The notes below the pieces were generated by a model. It saw only the letters and a list, made by a program, of their open reading frames with translations. It was not told where the DNA came from and did no database searches. Positions 60,001 to 64,000 of a stretch of DNA of 64,000 nucleotides are shown in pieces. The DNA is taken from NCBI GenBank assembly GCA_963719275.1, contig CAVRBT010000010.1, positions 1 to 64,000 on the forward strand, written 5' to 3'. The translations under genes and the position numbers were made by a program. This DNA is from AC-32 sp963719275. GTDB lineage: Bacteria; Actinomycetota; Thermoleophilia; Gaiellales; Gaiellaceae. Each line of letters begins with the position of its first letter. The first letter of the stretch is position 1.

Positions 60001-60781
60001 CGGTCACCGCGGCCGGGCCGCCGACGTAGGCGGAGTAGCCCGGGTCGGTGATCAGCGCGAGCCGGTAGTTGCGCAGCACCGCACCCGTCGGCGGGTTCGG
60101 CTCGGGAGCCTCCGCCGCCGCAGCTCCCTCTCCCTCGCCGCCCTTGAGCTCGTGCTCGACGAACGGGAACGGCTCCTTCAGCTGCTGCCCGTGGTAGCTG
60201 ACGTAGAGGTTCGGGCTCTTGCGGAAGAACGGGTCGATGTACCAGCCGCCGTTCGGCGAGCGCACCGAAGCGTGGAAGCCGAAGGGGCTGAGGTCGGCGT
60301 GGATCGTGGCCGCGGAGTCGTCGATCCCCCGACCGCTGTAGGTGCGGATCTCTGGGTGCTTGCGCTGGAGCCCCGGCGCCATGATCGCCGAGCGGGCGAG
60401 CGCGAATCGCTGGAAGCGCCCGTTCGGCGCGGGCAGCGAGATGACCACCGGCCGCACGCGGGCCGCGCGTGTGAACTCCCTCGGCGCCTTCGCGAGCGCC
60501 TTGCGCAGCGAGGCGCGCTTCAACGTGAAGGCACGGACGCCCTTCGTGCGCAGGCGCAGCGCGGGCCGGGCGGCCGACCTCGCGACCGCGGTCTCGAGCG
60601 GCGTCTGGTGCCAGAACGCCCGGGTGCCGTGCGCGTCGCGCAGCGCGCGCTTCGTGCTGCCTGCTCCCGCGGGCATCGCCACGACGATGACGGCCACGAA
60701 CGCCGCCAGGGCGAAGATTCCTCCCCCGATGCGCCCGGGGCTCCGCAGTCCACGGTGCAGCCGCGAGCCGGTCTCCTTCAT
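57062..60781 (-). CDS. Large secreted metzincin (reprolysin M12B-like) with Ig-like and PxKF domains
   Basis: A 1239-residue exported protease. A signal helix lies at residues 20-42, then a propeptide-like region to ~240. The catalytic domain (250-480) has VAHEMGHQFSGNH (zinc His386, His390, His396; Glu387) and the Met-turn SSIMAYAGICL. Two tandem ~80-residue modules follow (GDTVTISGVAEAGYNGTWTV and GDLVTIAGAGIAAYNGTYAI). Then come further Ig-like domains including DADGDPLTYSWEQNDRG, and a C-terminal PxKF-type module (AGSAVPVKFSLGGDRG). AGGGGAG precedes ATG 60781. It is a probable extracellular protein-degrading enzyme. Confidence 0.85.
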   Translation of the reverse strand: MKETGSRLHRGLRSPGRIGGGIFALAAFVAVIVVAMPAGAGSTKRALRDAHGTRAFWHQTPLETAVARSAARPALRLRTKGVRAFTLKRASLRKALAKAPREFTRAARVRPVVISLPAPNGRFQRFALARSAIMAPGLQRKHPEIRTYSGRGIDDSAATIHADLSPFGFHASVRSPNGGWYIDPFFRKSPNLYVSYHGQQLKEPFPFVEHELKGGEGEGAAAAEAPEPNPPTGAVLRNYRLALITDPGYSAYVGGPAAVTAAKVTLMDRVNQVYEEDLAIRMQLIANNDLLNLDTWDAATAPNGPCGAAACFTQSQVTGCSSTSRARFVIGQIIGASNYDIGHLALGQPGGGVANLGVVGRSNKAGGCTGIPTPVGDFYAIDYVAHEMGHQFSGNHPFNGNQLNCSGGNRNANNSVEPGSGSSIMAYAGICLTDDLQRHSDPYFSQRSQQEISTYTSSSQAAINEVQTASLRHFGGGNEVQVVTFGPGYSQAAGIQPLSVAINQPPSATSRGGAEEHGNTVTIATPSGHTLQVGDTVTISGVAEAGYNGTWTVTAVPTTRSFQYTNPVSGLATSGGGTVALAAPGLTESGNTVTVRTSAAHNRSVGDLVTIAGAGIAAYNGTYAITAVPSPRSFEYTNPAAGLANSGGGSATYFAPFQVRIGGSDSAVIGGSSQLYSATNIQNAINAIPGFAGTVTVPAAASTGFTVAYGGASAGTDVPNLELVNLSCGGCFSSVEETNHGGAFDSFTLDYDGNVSAPIVNGVNYTSAGIQAALTPLLPAGATVTIAPFGGGGGQPLNTGFQMTFGGTLAATNVPVTVALQDFTAGASGFVGETDKGGPVDNQGTTTSIGNSIPQVSTPAQYTIPLRTPFALTGSASDADGDPLTYSWEQNDRGASPNSAGTSLLINTKTNGPLFAMFPQSGQISDADSLLYDSPGENHLTNDPTRVFPDLQQILDNNTNADTGSCPPGPIAQPVPQASTECYMEFLPTSDYVGVPGVNADPLSLHMRFTARDGRGGSNFADTTLLLANTAGPFLVTSPNTAVSLPGDSTQTVTWDVANTNAAPVSAANVRISLSVDSGHTYPYVLAASTPNTGSASVVLPMVGTTHARVKIEAVDNVFFDVSNADFAITWPFSGFFPPIGPGLNPAKAGSAVPVKFSLGGDRGLAILEDGYPASVQVDCVTGAPIGSPVPTRSDDGLTFANGQYSYVWKTDGSWAGTCRQLQVLLVDGTLHTALFRFK

Positions 60782-60935
60782 TGCCGTCTCCCCTCGCTTG
60801 ATCTCCCCGCCGCGCCGACCACCCCGACGGGCGGCTGATAGCCGATCCTCGACCTTTGGCCAGGGCATTGTCAAGCTTTGGCATTCGCCGCAGCGAACTG
60901 CAGGCGCCACCGGGACAGGCCCGCTCGACCGCTGC

Positions 60936-60941
60936 TAGCGT
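60936..60941 (+). promoter_or_regulatory. TAGCGT -10 element, leaderless uppP
   Basis: TAGCGT, 7 nt, GTG, identical in hexamer and spacing to the DrrA-like gene at 15117. Confidence 0.5.
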
Positions 60942-60948
60942 CTGGCGG

Positions 60949-61929
60949 GTGAGCGCGTCGGTCGCCTCCGCAGCCGAGCCGCGGCGGCGCATCCGTCCGA
61001 GGCTGGTCTACGGCGTCGCGGGAGCACTGCTCCTGATCGCCGCGATCCTGTCGTTCGCGGACGTGGGCGAGAAGGCGGGGCGCCTCTCCGACTGGCAGGC
61101 GTTAACGCTCGGCGTGACGCAGGGGCTGACGGAGCTGCTCCCGATCTCCTCGTCCGGCCACCTGATCCTCGTGCCGTGGATCGCCGACTGGCACTACCTC
61201 GAGGCGCACCCGGACTTCAACAAGACCTTCGACGTCGCGCTTCACCTTGGCACGCTCGTTGCGGTGGTCGTCTACTTCTGGGCGGACGTCGTGCGGTACG
61301 TGCGCGCGTGGTTCCGTTCCGTCGCCGAACGCAGCATCCGCACGCCTGACGAGCGGATCGCGTGGTGGATCTTCGCCGCCACGATCCCGGCGGCGCTTGC
61401 GGGCGCGATCGGCGAGTCGGCGATCGAGGACCACCTGGGCCAGCCGTACCAGATCGCGATCTTCCTGGCGGTCTTCGCCGTGCTGCTGTGGTTAGCCGAC
61501 CGGCTGCCGGAGGAGAAGCAGATCGGGCAGCTTGGCTTCTGGCCGGCGTTCGGCATCGGCGTCTCGCAGATCCTCGCCCTGATGCCCGGGGTCTCGCGCT
61601 CGGGCATCACGATCACGACCGGCCGCTTCCTCAGGCTCGACCGCGACTCGGCGGCACGGTTCGCCTTCCTGCTGCTGATCCCGGTGGTCTTCGGTGCCGT
61701 CGTCTACAAGGGCCTGAAGCACGTTGTGCTCGAGCCGCTCCCGGCGGGCTCGGTGGGGCCGTTCGTGGTCGGGACGCTCGCCGCGGCGGCCGTCGGCCTG
61801 ATCGCGATCGACCTCCTGCTCGGGTACCTGCGTCGGCACGACTACACGATCTTCGTGATCTACCGCCTCGTCCTCGCGGCCGCAATCGTGGTCGTGATCG
61901 CGAGCGGCTGGCGCGGCGCCCACTTCTAG
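60949..61929 (+). CDS. uppP: Undecaprenyl-diphosphate phosphatase
   Basis: A 326-residue membrane enzyme (BacA type) that recycles undecaprenyl pyrophosphate for peptidoglycan synthesis. GVTQGLTELLPISSSGHLIL and ALMPGVSRSGITITTGRFLR are the two conserved active-site regions (Glu-rich and Ser/Arg-rich). About eight helices. GTG 60949 is preferred to the ATG at 60856, which would overlap the promoter. Its TAG is part of repeat copy B. Confidence 0.95.
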   Translation: MSASVASAAEPRRRIRPRLVYGVAGALLLIAAILSFADVGEKAGRLSDWQALTLGVTQGLTELLPISSSGHLILVPWIADWHYLEAHPDFNKTFDVALHLGTLVAVVVYFWADVVRYVRAWFRSVAERSIRTPDERIAWWIFAATIPAALAGAIGESAIEDHLGQPYQIAIFLAVFAVLLWLADRLPEEKQIGQLGFWPAFGIGVSQILALMPGVSRSGITITTGRFLRLDRDSAARFAFLLLIPVVFGAVVYKGLKHVVLEPLPAGSVGPFVVGTLAAAAVGLIAIDLLLGYLRRHDYTIFVIYRLVLAAAIVVVIASGWRGAHF

Positions 61930-61980
61930 GAGGGCTTGACGAAACACCGGCTGTGCCGCGGAGTTCCGCCAAACCCTCCC
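61928..61980. repeat. Palindromic repeat, copy B (REP-like, at a stop codon)
   Basis: AGGAGGGCTTGACGAAAC (61928-61945) and GTTCCGCCAAACCCTCCC (61963-61980) with a GC-rich centre. The first two bases belong to the uppP TAG. It matches copy A (reverse complement) except for the variable centre. Confidence 0.8.
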
Positions 61981-62081
61981 AGACGTCTCTGTGACAAGAG
62001 TGCGCCTAAGGGCGCGCGGCGGGCCAGTTCGGGCTCGGGCCGCCGGTATCGGTGAGCGCAATCGACCGAGAGGAGTTGCAC

Positions 62082-63092
62082 ATGCGCCTTCGCCGAAGAC
62101 GCGTCTTGCTCGTCGCGCTGCCGCTGGCCCTCGTGGCCGGGGTCGCGCTCGCCGCCCAACCATCCGGCCGGCGGCCCTCGAACGCCGTCATCAACGCCTG
62201 CGTGAAGAAGGGCTCGGGCCAAATCCGGGTGGTCAGGCCGGGAGCGGCTTGCCGGAGGAACGAGTCGCCGCTGTCGTGGAACGCGCAGGGGCCGGCAGGC
62301 CAGCCCGGAGCGGCCGGAGCTACCGGTGCCACGGGCGCGACCGGGCCGTCGGGCCCGGCCGGCCCAGTAGGCCCCGCGGGGCCGAAGGGCGACCCCGGAG
62401 CGCGCGGCGCCACCGGCGCGGCCGGCCCGAAGGGCGACGCCGGCCCGCAGGGGCCGCCCGGACCGGCGCTGTCGTCGCTCGAGAGCCTGAACGGCATCGC
62501 CTGCCACCTGGACGGCATCGCCGGCACGGCCTCGCTCACCTACGACGCGGGCGGCGTGGCCACGCTCGTGTGCGTGAGGGGAGGCGGCGGCTCCAGCGGC
62601 GACATCCGCGTGAACGAGCTCATGACCGGTTCCACCGGCGCCGCGTCGAACGAGTTCGTCGAGCTGCTGAACGCGGGCACGACGGCGGTCGACGTCGGCG
62701 GCTACAAGGTCGCGTACCGCTCAGCCGCCGGCACGAGCGACACCACGCTGGCGACGATCGCCGACGGCACGACGATCGCGGCCGGCGGCTTCTACCTGCT
62801 CGCGGGAAGCGGCTACCTGGGCTCGCACGCCCCCGACCAGACGTTCTCCGCCTCGCTCGCAGCCACCGGCGGCGGCCTCGCCGTCCGCGACGCCGCCGGG
62901 ACGATCCTCGACTCCGTCGGCTACGGGGAGGCGACGAACGCCTTCGTCGAAGGGCATCCCGCGGCCGCGCCGCCCGCCACCGCGGCACCGGGCAGCAGCG
63001 CGGACCGGATCCCCGACGGGCACGACACGAACGACAACGCGGCCGACTTCTCGGTCAGCGCGACGCCCTCGCCCGGGACGTCGAACCACTAG
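62082..63092 (+). CDS. Secreted collagen-like protein with a lamin-tail domain
   Basis: A 336-residue exported protein. A signal peptide covers residues 1-25. Residues 35-66 are a small cysteine-containing linker. Residues 70-129 are 20 uninterrupted Gly-X-Y triplets (GPAGPVGPAGPKGDPGARG is typical), a collagen-like rod. Residues 185-300 form a lamin-tail domain (IRVNELMTGSTGAASNEFVE, GTTIAAGGFYLLAGSGYLG). GAGAGGAG precedes ATG 62082. Probably a trimeric surface or matrix protein. Confidence 0.85.
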   Translation: MRLRRRRVLLVALPLALVAGVALAAQPSGRRPSNAVINACVKKGSGQIRVVRPGAACRRNESPLSWNAQGPAGQPGAAGATGATGATGPSGPAGPVGPAGPKGDPGARGATGAAGPKGDAGPQGPPGPALSSLESLNGIACHLDGIAGTASLTYDAGGVATLVCVRGGGGSSGDIRVNELMTGSTGAASNEFVELLNAGTTAVDVGGYKVAYRSAAGTSDTTLATIADGTTIAAGGFYLLAGSGYLGSHAPDQTFSASLAATGGGLAVRDAAGTILDSVGYGEATNAFVEGHPAAAPPATAAPGSSADRIPDGHDTNDNAADFSVSATPSPGTSNH

Positions 63093-63099
63093 CGCAGCA

Positions 63100-63130
63100 G
63101 GCGGGCGGTCTGGCGCAGCGGCCGCCCGCC
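63100..63130 (+). terminator. Terminator of the collagen-like gene
   Basis: GGCGGGCGG and CCGCCCGCC form a perfect 9 bp stem with a 13-base loop, 7 bp after the stop. Confidence 0.65.
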
Positions 63131-63147
63131 AATCACTCCAACGGGGC

Positions 63148-64000
63148 ATGCTCGGCCCGCCAGGGCTCACCGATAGTGCGTACGCGGGGCCGAGCCCCGC
63201 ATGGCGAACACACAAACCTGCGGAAACTGCGGCTATTGGTCTCATCGATCACCCCCTCGTACGGTCACTCTCGCCCGAGCTCATGCTCGTGGACCCGGAG
63301 CTGGCCGCACACGCTCGCGAGCTCCTGCGCGAGCCCGGTGAGGCCGGCGGAAAGGGCGAACACATGTCGGCACTAGGTACGCACGAGATTTCGTCGGGAA
63401 TGAGCCTGGGGCTCGAGCCTCCGCTCAGCCCGCCTGTCGTTAGGAGCCCCATGGCCTCCGCGATGCCGACCGGCGACGGACTCGCCGGCCTGCCCACGCC
63501 GCCTCCGGCGATCCGCCCACCCGAGAGCGCGACTCCCCCGCCCGCTCCGGCCGTGCACGCGGAAGTCCCGCAGCAGCCCGAGCCTGCCCCTGCGCCCGTT
63601 CAGCCCGAACCGGTCCTCCCGGCGATGGCTCCCGTGCCGGAGCCCGAGGCGCCGGTGCTCGACTACTTCGCGGCCGAGGCACCAGCCGCCCCGGAGCCGC
63701 CGGCGGCGGCTCCCGCTCCCGTCGAGGAGCCTGCTCCGACCGTCGAGCTGAACACCATCCCCCTGGTCGAGCCTGCACCCGCCCCGGCCGAGGAGCCGGT
63801 CGGGCTGCCGACGATGGCACCGCCCGCGCCCGAGCCCCAGCCGGAGCCCGCGCCCGCCGCGGTCGCCACGCCGGTGGAGTTGCCGATGATGGCGCCGGAG
63901 CCTTCGGTGGCCCCGGCCCCGGAGCTGGAGCCCGCGCCCGCTGCGGCCCCCGAGCCGGTCGAGCCGTCGCTGCCGGCGCTCGAGCCGGTCGCGGTCGTCG
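63148..64000 (+). CDS. Pro/Ala/Glu-rich protein, 3' end outside the window
   Basis: A frame without stop to the window end. ATG 63148 or ATG 63283 could be the start; RSLSPELMLVDPELAAHARE spans the second, so translation may begin before it. From residue ~80 (of the long version) the protein is a disordered chain of proline, alanine and glutamate (PAPAPVQPEPVLPAMAPVPE) with recurrent VELPMMAPEP-like units. Such segments link domains across the cell wall or in cytoplasmic scaffolds. The functional domain is not yet visible. Confidence 0.55.
   Translation, partial: MLGPPGLTDSAYAGPSPAWRTHKPAETAAIGLIDHPLVRSLSPELMLVDPELAAHARELLREPGEAGGKGEHMSALGTHEISSGMSLGLEPPLSPPVVRSPMASAMPTGDGLAGLPTPPPAIRPPESATPPPAPAVHAEVPQQPEPAPAPVQPEPVLPAMAPVPEPEAPVLDYFAAEAPAAPEPPAAAPAPVEEPAPTVELNTIPLVEPAPAPAEEPVGLPTMAPPAPEPQPEPAPAAVATPVELPMMAPEPSVAPAPELEPAPAAAPEPVEPSLPALEPVAVV

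Noticed and set aside
56864..60838. A 1324-codon plus-strand frame
   Set aside because: Antisense to the metzincin gene, which has a signal peptide, ribosome site, zinc motif and terminator on the minus strand.
63201..63350. A zinc-ribbon protein beginning MANTQTCGNCGYW
   Set aside because: After the CxxC the frame turns into arginine-rich filler and stops after about 47 codons. The overlapping frame that continues to the window end is more protein-like.
1..64000. CRISPR array, prophage, biosynthetic cluster or restriction system
   Set aside because: No regularly spaced repeats, no phage structural genes, no PKS/NRPS or methyltransferase/endonuclease genes were seen. The solitary HicA-like protein has no antitoxin partner.

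Overview
This 64 kb window is high-GC DNA from what looks like a deep-branching actinobacterium, most plausibly a Thermoleophilia-type lineage (Gaiellales or Solirubrobacterales relatives). The basis is the uniformly GC-rich codon use, frequent GTG starts, the complete TreS-Pep2-GlgE-GlgB set, DrrAB-like exporters, an MtrAB-like two-component pair and DUF899, DUF1326 and DUF2182 proteins. The taxonomic placement is inference, because no rRNA or other marker gene is present. No complete tRNA, rRNA, CRISPR array, prophage or intact transposase is visible.

Layout. Positions 1-11.8 kb are an accessory and partly eroded zone. It holds a truncated haemoglobin, a PRC-barrel protein, a GAF/SpoIIE phosphatase, a UPF0104 membrane protein, an amidotransferase, a SemiSWEET and a PAP2 phosphatase. 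Among these lie broken genes (a frameshifted hypothetical, a truncated LURP-one protein, a frameshifted CPBP protease, a membrane-protein stub and a frameshifted SnoaL protein), a tRNA 3' end fragment and three copies of a ~25 bp dispersed repeat. Positions 11.8-22.5 kb are housekeeping-like: DUF899, an MBL-fold protein, a DrrAB exporter, HtpX, a GlsB-like protein, an MsbA-type ABC exporter, a TfoX-N protein, the DUF1326-DUF2182-YjbR operon, an SPW-repeat protein and a D,D-carboxypeptidase.

Positions 22.5-25.4 kb carry a compact metal operon: a Tat-exported multicopper oxidase, a ZIP permease with an extra extracytoplasmic domain, and a DtxR-type regulator. It is followed by a badly frameshifted PheRS-like gene. 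Positions 26.8-32.1 kb hold a phosphodiesterase and a six-gene operon, marR - ABC exporter - polyphosphate-glucokinase-like ROK kinase - ABC exporter. Two tandem paralogous secreted glycosidases follow.

Positions 34.9-47.3 kb are the carbohydrate-storage block: glgX, glgB, maltokinase (pep2/mak), treS, glgE and the divergent malQ. Together they turn trehalose into maltose, maltose 1-phosphate and then branched alpha-glucan, and trim and recycle that glucan. Two identical 15 bp palindromes sit in front of treS and are candidate operators.

Positions 47.3-64 kb hold a 143 bp inverted-repeat element, a CPA1 antiporter, a YcaQ/AlkX-type DNA glycosylase, and an envelope cluster. That cluster has an MtrA/MtrB-like pair, two beta-propeller proteins and a GerMN lipoprotein, and looks like a split MtrAB-LpqB system with a shared 18 bp box. 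Then come a cupin, a large secreted metzincin, UppP, a collagen-like lamin-tail protein and an incomplete Pro/Ala-rich protein.

Two genome-wide features stand out. Many genes have a TANNNT hexamer exactly 6-8 nt before the start codon, pointing to leaderless transcripts. A palindromic repeat beginning AGGAGGGCTTG is fused to the stop codons of two peptidoglycan-pathway genes. Several single-base frameshifts could be real decay or assembly errors; the sequence alone cannot tell them apart.
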